DNA of 64,000 nucleotides from Antiquaquibacter soli (GCF_030580675.1 NZ_JAUQUB010000001.1:1240001-1304000), one strand, 5' to 3'; shown: positions 35,910-46,051, counted from the first letter of the stretch. Numbers and translations are program-made. Notes: generated by a model from the letters alone, not told the origin.

Positions 35910-37438
35910 TCGTGCGCGACGTCAGCACCCTCGCCAGCTGGTACTCCGACTGGGCCGGCCTCAAAGTCGCCGTGCTCGGCATCGGAGTCACCGGCTTCTC
36001 CGTCGCCGACACGCTCCTCGAGCTCGGCGCTGACGTCGTCGTGGTGTCGTCGACGGGCACCGGCGAACGAGTCGACCTGCTCGGTGTCATCGGCGGCCGA
36101 CTCGTCGTGGAACCGGATGCCACGGTTCTGCCCTCGGAGCTCGTGGACTTCGATCCCGACCTCGTCGTCGTCTCGCCGGGGTATCGACCGGACCACGTCA
36201 TCCTCGAGTGGGCGCGGGCGTCGGGCATCCCGATCTGGGGCGACATCGAGCTCGCCTGGCGCGTGCGTGACAAGGTGGAGCCCGCCGCCGAGTGGATCGT
36301 CGTGACGGGCACGAACGGCAAGACGACGACGACGCAGCTCGCCGCGCACCTGCTCGCCCACGCCGGCCGCCGCACAGCCGCGGTCGGCAACATCGGCATT
36401 CCGGTGCTCGACGCGGTGCGGCGACCCGAGGGCTTCGACGTGCTCGTCGTGGAGCTCTCGAGCTTCCAGCTGCACTGGATGCCGCGCTCCGGCCCCGGCG
36501 CCGTGCATCCGTTGGCGTCCGTCTGCCTCAACATCGCCGACGACCACCTGGACTGGCACGGCTCGCGCGAGGCGTACGCCGCCGCTAAGGGCACCGTCTA
36601 TGAGAACACCCGCGTCGCGTGCGTCTACAACCTCGCCGACGCGACGACGATGCACCTCGTCGAGGAGGCGGAGGTCGAGGAGGGATGCCGCGCAGTGGGC
36701 TTCGGCCTCGGGGCCCCGGGACCGAGCGACCTCGGCGTCGTGGACGGGCTCGTGATCGACCGGGCGTTCCACGACGACCGGCACCACTTCGCCGTAGAGC
36801 TCGCAACCCTCGACGAGTTGCGCGCCGTGGGGCTCGGCTCCCCGCACATGGCCGCCAACGTGGTGGCCGCGGCCGCCCTCGTGCGCGCCGCCGGCGTGAC
36901 CGCCGACGATGTCCACGACGGGCTGGCGAGCTTCCGCGTCGATCACCACCGCACCGAGTCCGTGGCGTTCGCGGCCGACATCCTGTGGGTCGACGATTCG
37001 AAGGCGACCAACCCGCACGCCGCGAGCGCGTCGCTGTCGTCGTTCCCCTCGGTGGTCTGGCTCGTCGGCGGCCTCCTCAAGGGCGTCGATGTCGGACCCC
37101 TCGTGGCAGCCCACTCGTCCCGCTTGCGTGCCGCCGTCGTGATCGGCCGTGACCGCGCCGGCGTCGTCGCGGCATTCGCACGACACGCGCCCGACGTTCC
37201 GCTCTTCGAAGTCGACGAGGCTGAGACTGGTCGAGTGATGCCAGAGGCGGTGCGCTTGGCCGCTGCTGTCGCGCAGGCAGGGGATGTCGTCCTGCTCGCC
37301 CCGGCGGCGGCATCCATGGACCAGTTCACGGACTACGCGGACCGGGGCGCGAGCTTCGCGAACGCGGTGAGAGACCATCTCGGAGGTGCGGGGGATGACC
37401 ACGACCCGACACCCCTCGGCGGCACGCCGGGCGCCTAG
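35894..37438 (+). CDS. murD: UDP-MurNAc-L-Ala:D-Glu ligase MurD
   Basis: About 514 residues. Adds D-Glu to UDP-MurNAc-L-Ala. The N-terminal UMP-binding Rossmann fold ([17 protein letters not shown]), P-loop [25 protein letters not shown] and [12 protein letters not shown] are present. Two starts are possible: ATG 35894, overlapping mraY by 16 bp, or GTG 35912, two bases after the mraY stop; neither has a clear ribosome-binding site. The end overlaps ftsW by 44 bp. Confidence 0.93.
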   Translation: MDQPVVVRDVSTLASWYSDWAGLKVAVLGIGVTGFSVADTLLELGADVVVVSSTGTGERVDLLGVIGGRLVVEPDATVLPSELVDFDPDLVVVSPGYRPDHVILEWARASGIPIWGDIELAWRVRDKVEPAAEWIVVTGTNGKTTTTQLAAHLLAHAGRRTAAVGNIGIPVLDAVRRPEGFDVLVVELSSFQLHWMPRSGPGAVHPLASVCLNIADDHLDWHGSREAYAAAKGTVYENTRVACVYNLADATTMHLVEEAEVEEGCRAVGFGLGAPGPSDLGVVDGLVIDRAFHDDRHHFAVELATLDELRAVGLGSPHMAANVVAAAALVRAAGVTADDVHDGLASFRVDHHRTESVAFAADILWVDDSKATNPHAASASLSSFPSVVWLVGGLLKGVDVGPLVAAHSSRLRAAVVIGRDRAGVVAAFARHAPDVPLFEVDEAETGRVMPEAVRLAAAVAQAGDVVLLAPAAASMDQFTDYADRGASFANAVRDHLGGAGDDHDPTPLGGTPGA

Positions 37439-38666
37439 GCCACAGCCGGACACCGGGCGACCAGCGGGCGCGCGCATCCCGCTCGCCCGCCTGTTCACCG
37501 CGGAGAACCGCAACTACTACCTCCTCATGGGAGTGACGCTCTTCCTCGTCGCGTTCGGGCTCGTCATGGTGCTCTCCTCCTCGTTCGTGACGGAGATCTC
37601 CGCTGATGCGAGCCCGTTCGGGGTATTCGTGCGCCAGTCGCTCTACGCGATCATCGGCATCCCGCTCATGCTCGTCGCCTCGAGGATGCCCTCGCGCTTC
37701 TGGAAGCGGTGGGCGTGGCCGGCGCTGCTCGTCGGCGGGGCGCTGCAGCTGCTCGTCTTCATCCCCGGCATCGGCTGGGGCTACGGCGGCAACCAGAACT
37801 GGATCCAGATCGGCGGCGTCAACGCTCAGCCCTCGGAGTTCGTGAAGATCGCACTCATCGTCTGGATCGCGTGGGTGCTCTCAGCCAAGCAGGACCTTCT
37901 CGGCGACTGGAAGCACGTGGCCCTGCCCATCGCCCCGGTCGCGGGGATCGCGATCCTGTTCGTCCTCATCGGGAACGACCTGGGCACGGCGATGATCATG
38001 ATCCTCATCGTGCTCGGGTGCCTGTTCTTCGCGGGGGTCCGGCTGCGCTTCCTCGGCGTTGCCGTAATAGGTATCGCGATCCTGGGCGCGATGTTCGCGA
38101 TGGCGAGCTCGTCACGGAGCTCGCGAATCTCCACCTGGCTGAACGGATGCACGGAGCAGGACTACTCGGGCACGTGCTGGCAGGTCCTCCACGGCACGTG
38201 GGCGCTCGCGAACGGCGGGATCTTCGGCGTGGGACTCGGCAACTCGAAGGCGGCCTGGAACTGGCTGCCGCACGCCGAGAGCGACTTCATCTTCGCGATC
38301 ATCGGCGAGGAGCTCGGCCTCGTCGGCGCGACGGTCGTGCTCATCCTGTTCGTGATCCTCGCGATCGCGTTCATCCGGATCATCCGTTCGACGGGCGACC
38401 CCTTCGCCCGCATCACGACGGCCGGCGTCATGGTGTGGGTGATCGGACAGGCATTCGTCAACATCGCAGTCGTGCTGGGTGTGCTGCCCGTCCTCGGCGT
38501 TCCCCTCCCGCTCATCTCGGCGGGCGGGTCGGCCCTCATCGCCAACCTCCTGGGCATCGGCGTCGTGCTGTCCCTGGCGCGCCGCAGCGACCGGGACACC
38601 AGCGAGGTCGTCCAGCCCGCCTTCGGGGCGCGGCTGATGCCGTCCGAGGGGATGCGGCGGCAGTGA
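37395..38666 (+). CDS. ftsW: Septal peptidoglycan glycosyltransferase FtsW
   Basis: 423 residues of the SEDS family with ten membrane segments. It polymerises lipid II at the septum together with FtsI. The conserved loop WLNGC...[14 protein letters not shown] and the C-terminal [18 protein letters not shown] are intact. GGAGG at 37382-37386, 8 nt ahead, selects the ATG at 37395 over the GTG at 37386. The start lies inside the end of murD, and the stop overlaps murG (GTGA). Confidence 0.94.
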   Translation: MTTTRHPSAARRAPRPQPDTGRPAGARIPLARLFTAENRNYYLLMGVTLFLVAFGLVMVLSSSFVTEISADASPFGVFVRQSLYAIIGIPLMLVASRMPSRFWKRWAWPALLVGGALQLLVFIPGIGWGYGGNQNWIQIGGVNAQPSEFVKIALIVWIAWVLSAKQDLLGDWKHVALPIAPVAGIAILFVLIGNDLGTAMIMILIVLGCLFFAGVRLRFLGVAVIGIAILGAMFAMASSSRSSRISTWLNGCTEQDYSGTCWQVLHGTWALANGGIFGVGLGNSKAAWNWLPHAESDFIFAIIGEELGLVGATVVLILFVILAIAFIRIIRSTGDPFARITTAGVMVWVIGQAFVNIAVVLGVLPVLGVPLPLISAGGSALIANLLGIGVVLSLARRSDRDTSEVVQPAFGARLMPSEGMRRQ

Positions 38667-39760
38667 CGACCTACTTGCTCGCCGGCGGGGGCACCGCCGG
38701 CCATGTGAACCCGTTGCTCGCCGTCGCGGACCGACTCCGCGAGCGGGATCCGAGCGCCGAGGTCCTCGTCCTCGGCACCGCCGAGGGATTGGAGTCGCGA
38801 CTCGTCCCGGAGCGCGGGTACGAGCTGCTCACCATCGCCCGCCTGCCGTTCCCGCGGCGCCCGAACCGGGCGGCGCTGCGGTTCCCCGCGGGACTCAAGG
38901 CCTCTGTAGAGACCGTGCGGGCGATCATCCGCGACCGATCCGTCGATGTCGTCGTCGGCTTCGGCGGCTACGCGGCGGCGCCCGCCTACGTCGCCGCGCA
39001 GCGCGAGGGGGTGCCGCTCGCCCTTCACGAGGCGAACGCCCGACCGGGCATCGCGAACCGGCTCGGGGCGCGGTTCACCCGGTTCGTCGGAGTCGCCTTC
39101 CGAGGGACGCGACTGCGCGGCGCGACGTGGGTCGGGATGCCCCTGCGCCCCGAGATCGAGCGACTCGACCGCTTCGCCGCCCGCCAGGAGGCCCAGCGCG
39201 TCTTCGGCCTCGCGGCGGACCGGCCCACCCTGCTCGTCACGGGAGGGTCGTCGGGCGCCCTGCGCATCAACGACACCGTCTCGCGGTCGATCGTGGACAT
39301 CCTCGGGGTCGGCTGGCAGGTCATCCACGTGACGGGGGAGTACCGGGACGCGATCGACGACCCGCGACTGCCCGGGTACCTGCTGCTGAAGTACTGCGAC
39401 CGGATGGACCTCGCCCTCGCGGTCGCGGACCTCTCCCTCTCGAGGGCGGGCACGTCCACGGTGGCGGAGCTCACCGCTCTCGGTGTCCCCGCCGTCTTCG
39501 TGCCCTATGCCTCCGGCAACGGCGAGCAGCGACTCAACGCGCGAGAGGCCGTCGAGGCGGGCGGCGCGATCGTCGTCGCCGATTCGGAGTTCACCCCCGC
39601 GTGGGTGTCGACCGAACTGGTTCCGCTCCTCAGCAGCCGCGCTCGAATCGCCGACATGGCCGCCCGGATCGCGACGGTGGGCGCGATCGACGGAACCGAC
39701 CGGATGATCGGACTGATCGACGCGGCCCTCGCCGCCGGTCCGTCCCGAACCGCCGGGTAG
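38663..39760 (+). CDS. murG: UDP-GlcNAc:lipid I GlcNAc-transferase MurG
   Basis: 365 residues, GT28 family with two Rossmann folds. Converts lipid I to lipid II on the inner face of the membrane. The N-terminal motif [15 protein letters not shown], the later GFGGYAA and HEANARPG, and the C-terminal [20 protein letters not shown] are diagnostic. GTG start overlaps the ftsW stop. Its TAG stop is also the first three bases of a putative -10 (TAGCAT) serving murC. Confidence 0.96.
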   Translation: MTTYLLAGGGTAGHVNPLLAVADRLRERDPSAEVLVLGTAEGLESRLVPERGYELLTIARLPFPRRPNRAALRFPAGLKASVETVRAIIRDRSVDVVVGFGGYAAAPAYVAAQREGVPLALHEANARPGIANRLGARFTRFVGVAFRGTRLRGATWVGMPLRPEIERLDRFAARQEAQRVFGLAADRPTLLVTGGSSGALRINDTVSRSIVDILGVGWQVIHVTGEYRDAIDDPRLPGYLLLKYCDRMDLALAVADLSLSRAGTSTVAELTALGVPAVFVPYASGNGEQRLNAREAVEAGGAIVVADSEFTPAWVSTELVPLLSSRARIADMAARIATVGAIDGTDRMIGLIDAALAAGPSRTAG

Positions 39761-39763
39761 CAT
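39758..39763 (+). promoter_or_regulatory. Putative internal -10 (TAGCAT) made from the murG stop codon
   Basis: TAGCAT begins with the murG TAG and ends 8 nt before the murC ATG at 39772. No Shine-Dalgarno precedes murC, consistent with a leaderless start inside the dcw cluster. Confidence 0.45.
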
Positions 39764-39771
39764 CGACTGCG

Positions 39772-41178
39772 ATGATCAAGCCCGACCTCTCCCTGCCCCT
39801 GCCCGTCGAGCTGGGGGCCGTGCACTTCACCGGCATCGGCGGATCCGGGATGAGCGGCATCGCGCGGCTCTTCCTCGCCGCGGGCCATCGAGTGACGGGC
39901 TCCGACCGGTCGGAGAACCACAACACCGAGCAGTTGCGTGAGGCGGGCGCGACCGTCTCGATCGGCCACTCTGCCGACAACCCGGGGGTGGCCGACGCCG
40001 ACGCACTGGTGTACACGGGCGCGCTGTGGCCGGACAATCCGGAATACCTGGCCGCGGTCGAGCGCGGCATCCCCGTCCTGCATCGCTCGCAGGCGCTCGC
40101 CTGGCTCATCAACCGCTCGCGTCTCGTCGCCGTGGCCGGGGCCCATGGCAAGACGACCTCCACCGGCATGATCATCACCGGGCTGCTCGGGCTCGGTGCC
40201 GACCCGAGCTTCGTGAACGGGGGAGTCATCCAGTCGCTCGGCGTGAGCTCCGCGTTCGGCTCGGACGGCCTCTTCGTCGTCGAGGCGGACGAATCGGATG
40301 GCTCCTTCCTCCTCTACGACACCGCCGTCGCCCTCATCACGAACGTCGACGCCGACCACCTCGACCACTACGGCGACCACGACGCGTTCGATGCCGCCTT
40401 CGTGAGCTTCGCCTCCGCGGCGTCGGAGTTCGTCGTGATCTCGAGCGATGACGCCGGGGCGCAGCGAGTGCGCGCCCGACTGGACCACCCCCGGGTGCTC
40501 TCGTTCGGCGTGGCAGAGGACGCGGATGTCCGCGTGTCCGACATCGTCGCCGAGGGGCCGGTGGCCTTCACGGTCTCAGTCGACGGCTGCTCCTACTCGA
40601 CGCGGTTGAGGGTGCCCGGTCGGCACAACGCCATCAATGCCGCGGGTGCGTTCGCGGTGCTCGTGGGTCTCGGCCACGACCCCGCTCGCTCGCTCGAGGC
40701 GATCTCCGAGTTCGGCGGCACCGAGCGGCGATTCGAGCTCCACGGTGTCGTGCGCGGTGTGAGCGTCTACGACGACTACGCGCACCACCCGACCGAGGTC
40801 GCCGCCGCTCTCGCGTCGGCCCGCACCGTGGTCGGGGAGGGCCGCATCATCGCGATCCACCAGCCGCACCTCTACAGCCGAACCCAAGCGATGGCGGGGG
40901 AGTTCGCGGCGACCTACGAGAGCCTCGCCGACCACACGATCGTGCTCGACGTGTACGGCGCCCGGGAGGACCCCGTGCCGGGGGTGACCGGGGCCCTCGT
41001 CGCCGACCGTTTCGCGGACCCGTCCCGCGTGGACTTCCTCCCCGACTGGCAGCAGGCCGCCGATCGGGCCGCCGCCGTCGCACGGGAGGGGGACATCATC
41101 ATGACCCTCTCCTGCGGGGACGTGTACCGCATCGTGCCCCAAGTGCTGGATGCTCTGAGCGCGAGCCCGAGGAGCTAG
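39772..41178 (+). CDS. murC: UDP-N-acetylmuramate:L-alanine ligase MurC
   Basis: 468 residues. First amino-acid addition of the Mur pathway. N-terminal [17 protein letters not shown]-loop [23 protein letters not shown] and [13 protein letters not shown] are intact. It starts 11 bp after murG, without an obvious ribosome-binding site, behind the TAGCAT box described separately. It is followed by ftsQ after one base. Confidence 0.96.
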   Translation: MIKPDLSLPLPVELGAVHFTGIGGSGMSGIARLFLAAGHRVTGSDRSENHNTEQLREAGATVSIGHSADNPGVADADALVYTGALWPDNPEYLAAVERGIPVLHRSQALAWLINRSRLVAVAGAHGKTTSTGMIITGLLGLGADPSFVNGGVIQSLGVSSAFGSDGLFVVEADESDGSFLLYDTAVALITNVDADHLDHYGDHDAFDAAFVSFASAASEFVVISSDDAGAQRVRARLDHPRVLSFGVAEDADVRVSDIVAEGPVAFTVSVDGCSYSTRLRVPGRHNAINAAGAFAVLVGLGHDPARSLEAISEFGGTERRFELHGVVRGVSVYDDYAHHPTEVAAALASARTVVGEGRIIAIHQPHLYSRTQAMAGEFAATYESLADHTIVLDVYGAREDPVPGVTGALVADRFADPSRVDFLPDWQQAADRAAAVAREGDIIMTLSCGDVYRIVPQVLDALSASPRS

Positions 41179-41179
41179 C

Positions 41180-42223
41180 GTGAAGCGGCCCGAGGGCTTC
41201 GACCCGCCGGCGAGCGCTCCGCCGCCGGGCCGCGGAGCGACACCGCCCAGGGCGGCGAAGCAGCGACCGGCGCGCGAGGCAAAGCCCGCGCCGGCTCGGC
41301 AGGCCCCGCAGCGACCGGCGGACGAGGCTGTCAGCCACACCCGGCGTCCGCGGACGGCGCCCACGCCCGCCGCGTCCCCTCGAGAGCGCGAGCGGACCGA
41401 CGCCGCGTCCCGCGTGCCCCGACCGGCCCGGCAGCCCGCTCCCGATGCGGGCGGTCGAGCGGAACTGCGTCGGGCCGCGCGTGAGCGCCGACGTGCCGAG
41501 CGCGCAGAAGTGCGCCGCTTCACCCGGCGTGCGCGGAACCGCCGTGTGGCCGTCGCCGCCGTCCTCGGGACGATCCTGACCCTCGTGGGGCTCGTGCTCA
41601 CCGCCGTCTACTCGCCGATCCTCGCGCTGCGCCAGGTGCGCGTGGATGGCGCATCCCGGGTCAGCGCCGAGGAGGTCGTTGCGGCGATCGACGGGCAGCT
41701 CGGCACCCCGCTCGCGCTGCTCGACTTCGCGGCGATCGAGAAGGAACTCGGCGCCTTCCCGCTCATTCGCAGCTACGTCACCCAGACGCTTCCTCCCGAC
41801 ACGCTCGTCATCCAGATCGTCGAGCGCCAGCCGGTCGGGGCGATCGCCGCCCCCGGCGGTGGATTCCAGCTCGTCGACCCCGCGGGTATCGTGCTCGAGG
41901 AGTCGCCGCAACGCTTCCCGGGTGTGCCGCTCATCGACCTCGCGGGAGGCTCCGTCTCGGATCCGGCCTTCGCCGCCGCCGTCGAGGTGCTCCTCGCTCT
42001 CCCGCCGGCACTGCTCGCGCAGGTCGACACGGTGTCGGCTCACACCCAGGACGACGTGGCCCTGGTTCTCACAGGGGTGGGGCAGCGCGTCGCGTGGGGG
42101 AGCGCTGACGACTCCGCCCGGAAGGCTGCCCTCCTCGCGGCGCTCATCGCTGTGACGGATCCGGCTCAGGCGGGGGAGTTCGATGTCTCCGCGCCATCCA
42201 ACGGGGTGTTCCGCCCGGCATAG
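41180..42223 (+). CDS. ftsQ: Cell-division protein FtsQ
   Basis: 347 residues. A disordered Pro/Arg/Ala-rich cytoplasmic tail (about 1-120) precedes one membrane helix (about 130-152, VAVAAVLGTILTLVGLVLTA) and a POTRA domain (LRQVRVDGASRVSAEEVVAAI). The FtsQ beta domain follows. It bridges FtsL/FtsB-type proteins and the septal synthase. The tail is longer than in many relatives. GTG start immediately after the murC stop. Confidence 0.92.
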   Translation: MKRPEGFDPPASAPPPGRGATPPRAAKQRPAREAKPAPARQAPQRPADEAVSHTRRPRTAPTPAASPRERERTDAASRVPRPARQPAPDAGGRAELRRAARERRRAERAEVRRFTRRARNRRVAVAAVLGTILTLVGLVLTAVYSPILALRQVRVDGASRVSAEEVVAAIDGQLGTPLALLDFAAIEKELGAFPLIRSYVTQTLPPDTLVIQIVERQPVGAIAAPGGGFQLVDPAGIVLEESPQRFPGVPLIDLAGGSVSDPAFAAAVEVLLALPPALLAQVDTVSAHTQDDVALVLTGVGQRVAWGSADDSARKAALLAALIAVTDPAQAGEFDVSAPSNGVFRPA

Positions 42224-42309
42224 TCGTCCATTCGCGACACGCGGGCGCGTCGTGCGGGGAGCCGGGGCCGACCGACCTACCCTCGACTCAGGACAAGCTC
42301 GTGAGCAAA

Positions 42310-42325
42310 ACTTTAATCCTAAAGT
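42310..42325. promoter_or_regulatory. Perfect 6-bp palindrome with ATCC centre in the ftsZ leader
   Basis: ACTTTA (42310-42315) and TAAAGT (42320-42325) are exact inverted repeats in the only AT-rich stretch of the 158-bp ftsQ-ftsZ gap. TAAAGT could also act as a -10. It is a candidate binding site for a division regulator such as FtsR. Confidence 0.4.
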
Positions 42326-42381
42326 AAAGGTTGAAGGTTAAGCAAGCGACGCCGAGCAGTAAGGCAGCGGAGGCCGGGATC

Positions 42382-43530
42382 GTGACGTCAAACCAGAACT
42401 ACCTAGCAGTCATCAAGGTGGTGGGCATCGGTGGTGGCGGTGTCAACGCCGTCAACAGGATGATCGAGCTCGGCCTGCGCGGCGTCGAATTCATCGCCAT
42501 CAACACCGATGCCCAGGCGCTGCTCATGAGCGACGCCGACGTCAAGCTCGACGTCGGTCGCGAGCTCACGCGCGGGCTCGGAGCGGGGGCGGACCCCGAG
42601 GTCGGTCGCCGCGCCGCCGAGGATCACGCGGAGGAGATCGAAGAGGCCCTCGCGGGTGCCGACATGGTCTTCGTCACGGCGGGCGAGGGCGGCGGCACCG
42701 GCACGGGCGGCGCCCCCGTCGTGGCCCGCATCGCCAAGTCGATCGGGGCGCTCACGATCGGTGTCGTCACGAAGCCCTTCGGCTTCGAGGGCAAGCGTCG
42801 CCAGGCGCAGGCCGAGCTCGGCGTCTCCAACCTCAAGAACGAGGTCGACACCCTCATTGTGGTTCCCAACGACCGGCTCCTCGAGATCTCCGACCGGGGG
42901 ATCAGCATGCTCGAGGCGTTCTCCACGGCCGACCAGGTCCTCCTCGCGGGTGTCCAGGGCATCACCGACCTCATCACGACGCCTGGCCTCATCAACCTCG
43001 ACTTCGCCGACGTGAAGTCGGTCATGCAGGGCGCTGGATCGGCGCTCATGGGCATCGGGTCGGCGAGGGGGGCGGATCGCGCGATCAAGGCCGCCGAGCT
43101 CGCGGTCGCCTCGCCTCTGCTGGAGGCGTCGATCGACGGGGCCCACGGCGTTCTGCTCTCCATTCAGGGCGGGTCGAATCTCGGCATCTTCGAGATCAAC
43201 GACGCCGCGCGCCTCGTGCAGGAGGCAGTGCATCCCGAGGCCAACATCATCTTCGGCGCGGTCATCGACGACACCCTCGGCGACGAGGTCCGCGTGACTG
43301 TCATCGCCGCGGGCTTCGACGGGGGAGAGCCCACGCCCAAGGCGCGCGACAACCGCCGGAGCAACTATGTCGTCCCCGAGGAGTCGGTGCAGGCGCCCAC
43401 CGCGGCGGCCTCGAGCGACGATGCCAACTGGACCTCGAGCGAGCCGAGCCTCGTGCACACCGCGCCGATCGACCGGGGCGGTTTCGATGACGACGACTCG
43501 GACCTCGACCTTCCTGAATTCATGAAGTAG
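42382..43530 (+). CDS. ftsZ: Cell-division GTPase FtsZ
   Basis: 382 residues. Tubulin-like GTPase forming the division ring. Start region [24 protein letters not shown]; the GTP signature GGGTGTG is at 103-109. The C-terminal grappling peptide DLDLPEFMK, which docks SepF and other partners, is intact. I chose the GTG at 42382 with GGAGG 8 nt ahead over the open frame starting at 42331. The stop overlaps the yggS start by one base; the pgeF gene that often lies between them is absent. Confidence 0.97.
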   Translation: MTSNQNYLAVIKVVGIGGGGVNAVNRMIELGLRGVEFIAINTDAQALLMSDADVKLDVGRELTRGLGAGADPEVGRRAAEDHAEEIEEALAGADMVFVTAGEGGGTGTGGAPVVARIAKSIGALTIGVVTKPFGFEGKRRQAQAELGVSNLKNEVDTLIVVPNDRLLEISDRGISMLEAFSTADQVLLAGVQGITDLITTPGLINLDFADVKSVMQGAGSALMGIGSARGADRAIKAAELAVASPLLEASIDGAHGVLLSIQGGSNLGIFEINDAARLVQEAVHPEANIIFGAVIDDTLGDEVRVTVIAAGFDGGEPTPKARDNRRSNYVVPEESVQAPTAAASSDDANWTSSEPSLVHTAPIDRGGFDDDDSDLDLPEFMK

Positions 43531-44216
43531 TGTCCGACGCACCACCGCCCGGTCTCGCCGAGCGCCTGGCCGGCGTCCGGGACGCCATCGCGGATGCATC
43601 TCGCGACGCCGGTCGCGACCCGGACGGCATCACTCTCATCGTCGTCACCAAGTTCCACCCCGCGAGCCTCGTGCGGGAGCTCGCTGCGCTCGGTCAGCGC
43701 GACTTCGGCGAGAACCGGCACCAGGAGGCGCGGCCGAAGGCGGCGAGCCTCACCGACATCGACGCGACCTGGCACTTCGTCGGCCAGCTGCAGTCCAATA
43801 AGGCGCGGCAGGTCCGAGAGTATGCCGACTTCATCCATACCCTCGATCGCGAGTCGCTCGTTGCGGCGCTCGGTGGCGCCGGGCGACCCGTCGACGTGTT
43901 CCTGCAGCTCAACCTCACGGACGACCTGGCGCGGGGCGGCGCGCGGGAGAGCGACCTTCCCGTGCTCGCGGAGCGCGTGCTCGCGACTCCGGGGCTCTCC
44001 CTCCGCGGGCTCATGGCCGTCGCGCCGCTCGGAGAGGAGCCGCGCCGCGCCTTCGAACGCGTGCGGCTCGCCTCCGAGCTCGTCCGCCGCACGGCGCCCG
44101 AGGCGACCGCGCTCTCGATGGGGATGTCAGGCGACTTCGCCGACGCGATCCGAGAGGGCGCGACACACCTTCGCATCGGCACGGCAATCACCGGAAATCG
44201 TCCGACGCCCGGTTAA
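43530..44216 (+). CDS. PLP-homeostasis protein YggS/PLPBP
   Basis: 228 residues, alanine-racemase-like barrel that binds pyridoxal phosphate and buffers its pool; no racemase activity is known for the family. The PLP lysine is in LIVVTKFHP; FGENRHQE and WHFVGQLQSNKAR are family signatures, and LSMGMSGDFADAI is the phosphate-binding end. GTG start shares its G with the ftsZ TAG. It regularly sits between ftsZ and sepF in actinobacteria. Confidence 0.95.
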   Translation: MSDAPPPGLAERLAGVRDAIADASRDAGRDPDGITLIVVTKFHPASLVRELAALGQRDFGENRHQEARPKAASLTDIDATWHFVGQLQSNKARQVREYADFIHTLDRESLVAALGGAGRPVDVFLQLNLTDDLARGGARESDLPVLAERVLATPGLSLRGLMAVAPLGEEPRRAFERVRLASELVRRTAPEATALSMGMSGDFADAIREGATHLRIGTAITGNRPTPG

Positions 44217-44250
44217 TCTCAAAGAGAACTGAAGCATTCGGAGGATCACG

Positions 44251-44709
44251 ATGGCTAACCCGCTGCGCAAGACCATGGTCTACCTGGGCCTCGCGGACGA
44301 GGACTACGAGTACGAGCAGGCCGCGCCTGCCGCGCCCGCGGCCCCCGTAGCGCACGCGCCGGCCGCCACTCGGGCTCCCGTCACGCCGCTGCGTCGTGCG
44401 GCGTCCCGCCCGTCGGGCGCGGAGATGAACGAGATCCTCACGGTGCACCCCCGGCAGTACAAGGACGCACAGGTCATCGCCGAGAACTTCCGCGAGGGCA
44501 TCCCGGTCATCATCAACCTGTCGCAGATGAGCGAGCAGGATGCGCGTCGCCTGATCGACTTCGCGTGCGGGCTCTCCGAGGGTCTTTACGGCAAGATCGA
44601 GCGGGTCACCAACAAGGTGTTCCTGCTCTCGCCGGCCCACGTCGCCGTCAGTGGTGAGGCGGCCGAGGTCGAGTCGGACGTCGACGCCTCGTTCTTCCCC
44701 CAGCAGTAG
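44251..44709 (+). CDS. sepF: Cell-division protein SepF
   Basis: 152 residues. An amphipathic N-terminal membrane-binding helix ([20 protein letters not shown]), a disordered Ala/Pro/Arg linker (about 28-55) and the SepF core ([19 protein letters not shown], then [20 protein letters not shown]) are present. It anchors FtsZ to the membrane in actinobacteria, which lack FtsA. ATG with GGAGG 7 nt ahead. Confidence 0.96.
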   Translation: MANPLRKTMVYLGLADEDYEYEQAAPAAPAAPVAHAPAATRAPVTPLRRAASRPSGAEMNEILTVHPRQYKDAQVIAENFREGIPVIINLSQMSEQDARRLIDFACGLSEGLYGKIERVTNKVFLLSPAHVAVSGEAAEVESDVDASFFPQQ

Positions 44710-44725
44710 CCCAGCGCCCGTTCGC

Positions 44726-44731
44726 TAGTCT
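44726..44731 (+). promoter_or_regulatory. Leaderless -10 box (TAGTCT) of the yggT-type gene
   Basis: TAGTCT ends 6 nt before the GTG at 44738. The same hexamer serves the flotillin-like gene at 3975-3980. Confidence 0.5.
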
Positions 44732-44737
44732 GTCGAG

Positions 44738-45040
44738 GTGCCCTCCCTCGTCTCGGTCGTTGCGACCGTCGTGTATGTCGCCCTGATCCTGTACTTCCTG
44801 GCGATGTGGGCGCGACTGATCCTGGACTTCGCGAGGATGCTCGCCCGAAGGTGGCGACCGCGCGGGTTCGGGCTCGTGCTCGCGGAGGCGGTCTACACCG
44901 TCACCGATCCGCCGATCAAGCTCGTGCGCCGAGTCATCCCTCCGCTCCGCGTCGGCGGTGCCGCGCTCGACTTCGCCTGGAGCATCGTGATGCTCGTGGT
45001 CATCATCCTGATCTCGGTGACGTTGGGCTTCATGAACTGA
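44738..45040 (+). CDS. YggT-family membrane protein
   Basis: 100 residues with two membrane helices (about 5-30 and 75-97) around the conserved segment LAEAVYTVTDPPIKLVRRVIPPLRVGG. The family is linked to cell shape and osmotic tolerance in other bacteria; the mechanism is unknown. GTG start with the leaderless -10 just ahead. It lies between sepF and divIVA, as in most actinobacteria. Confidence 0.9.
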   Translation: MPSLVSVVATVVYVALILYFLAMWARLILDFARMLARRWRPRGFGLVLAEAVYTVTDPPIKLVRRVIPPLRVGGAALDFAWSIVMLVVIILISVTLGFMN

Positions 45041-45096
45041 CCGCGGTGGCGGTACTGTGGAACGACGACGGGGGGAGCGGTTCGACCGGCCCCGAG

Positions 45097-45102
45097 TATT
45101 AT
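45097..45102 (+). promoter_or_regulatory. -10 box (TATTAT) of divIVA
   Basis: TATTAT lies 62 bp before the ATG at 45159. The leader it implies contains the palindrome at 45114-45134 and the ribosome-binding AGAGG. Confidence 0.5.
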
Positions 45103-45113
45103 GTGGCGATAAC

Positions 45114-45134
45114 TAAACGTCATGTTGACGTTTA
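45114..45134. promoter_or_regulatory. Perfect 9-bp inverted repeat in the divIVA leader
   Basis: TAAACGTCA (45114-45122) and TGACGTTTA (45126-45134) are exact reverse complements with a 3-nt loop. The site lies just downstream of the TATTAT -10 box, where a repressor would block transcription or an RNA hairpin would form in the leader. Confidence 0.6.
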
Positions 45135-45158
45135 AAGAAAGTCTTAGAGGTGACGAAA

Positions 45159-45986
45159 ATGGCCCTGACTCCGGAAGATGTAGTCAACAAGCGGTTCCAG
45201 CCGACGAAGTTCCGCGAGGGCTACGACCAGGACGAGGTGGATGACTTCCTCGACGAGGTCGTCGTCGAGCTGCGTCGCCTCAACCAGGAGAACGAGGAGC
45301 TGCGTCAGCGCCTCATCGCGAGCGACTCGCGCATCAACGAACTGCAGCGCCAGGCCCAGCAGGGCGGCGGTTTCGTGCAGCAGCAGCCCGAGCCGGTCAT
45401 TGCCGCTCCCGTGCCCGCGCCGGCGGTTGCGCCCGTCGGCATGCCGCAGGCCGACGCCAACGCGATGGACCCGGGTAACACCAACAACCTCCTGCAGCTC
45501 GCGCGCCGCCTCCACGAGGAGCATGTCCGCGAGGGCGTGGAGAAGCGCGACGCGCTCATCGCGGAGGGTCACGCCACGGCCGCCCGTGTCGTCGCCGAGG
45601 CGGAGTCGCGCCAGCGCGCAGAGCTCAGCTCCCTCGAGCAGGAGCGCTCGGGGCTCGAGCGGCGCATCGAGGAGCTGCGCAACTTCGAGCGGGAGTACCG
45701 CCAGAAGCTCAAGGGGTACATCGAGGGCCAGCTGCGCGAGCTCGAGAGCTCGAACGAGCTGACGGCCGCACCGAGTGCCGCTGCCGTCTCCGCGGCCGCT
45801 CCGTCCGCGGCGGCTCCGTCGGCCGCCGCTGCTCCCTCTGCGCCGTCGCCGCAGTACGCCGCCCCCGCCTCGCCGCAGTACCCCGCTCCGGCTCAGTACA
45901 CCGCGCCGTCTCCGGCAGCGCCGCAGTACAGCTCGGCTCCGGCGCCTCAGCCCGGCGACTTCACTGGCGGCTTCGCCGGCAACTGA
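45159..45986 (+). CDS. divIVA: Polar growth/division protein DivIVA (Wag31)
   Basis: 275 residues. N-terminal DivIVA domain ([36 protein letters not shown]) binding curved membrane, a gap rich in Gln/Pro/Ala, a second long coiled coil (about 105-190), and an Ala/Pro/Ser/Tyr-rich tail with repeated PQY. It directs polar or septal wall synthesis and is a kinase substrate in mycobacteria. The ATG at 45159 fits family N-termini, with AGAGG 8 nt ahead. No lspA gene follows, unlike the usual order. Confidence 0.95.
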   Translation: MALTPEDVVNKRFQPTKFREGYDQDEVDDFLDEVVVELRRLNQENEELRQRLIASDSRINELQRQAQQGGGFVQQQPEPVIAAPVPAPAVAPVGMPQADANAMDPGNTNNLLQLARRLHEEHVREGVEKRDALIAEGHATAARVVAEAESRQRAELSSLEQERSGLERRIEELRNFEREYRQKLKGYIEGQLRELESSNELTAAPSAAAVSAAAPSAAAPSAAAAPSAPSPQYAAPASPQYPAPAQYTAPSPAAPQYSSAPAPQPGDFTGGFAGN

Positions 45987-45995
45987 CACCTCGTG

Positions 45996-46033
45996 CAGCG
46001 GCGAGGGGGCCCCACCGGGTCTCCTCGCCGCTG
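45996..46033 (+). terminator. Terminator-like hairpin after divIVA
   Basis: Perfect 11-bp stem CAGCGGCGAGG (45996-46006) and CCTCGCCGCTG (46023-46033) with a 16-nt loop. No T-run follows, so termination would be inefficient or the hairpin would act as an mRNA 3' end. Confidence 0.6.
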
Positions 46034-46051
46034 TCATGTCCTGACCACTCG

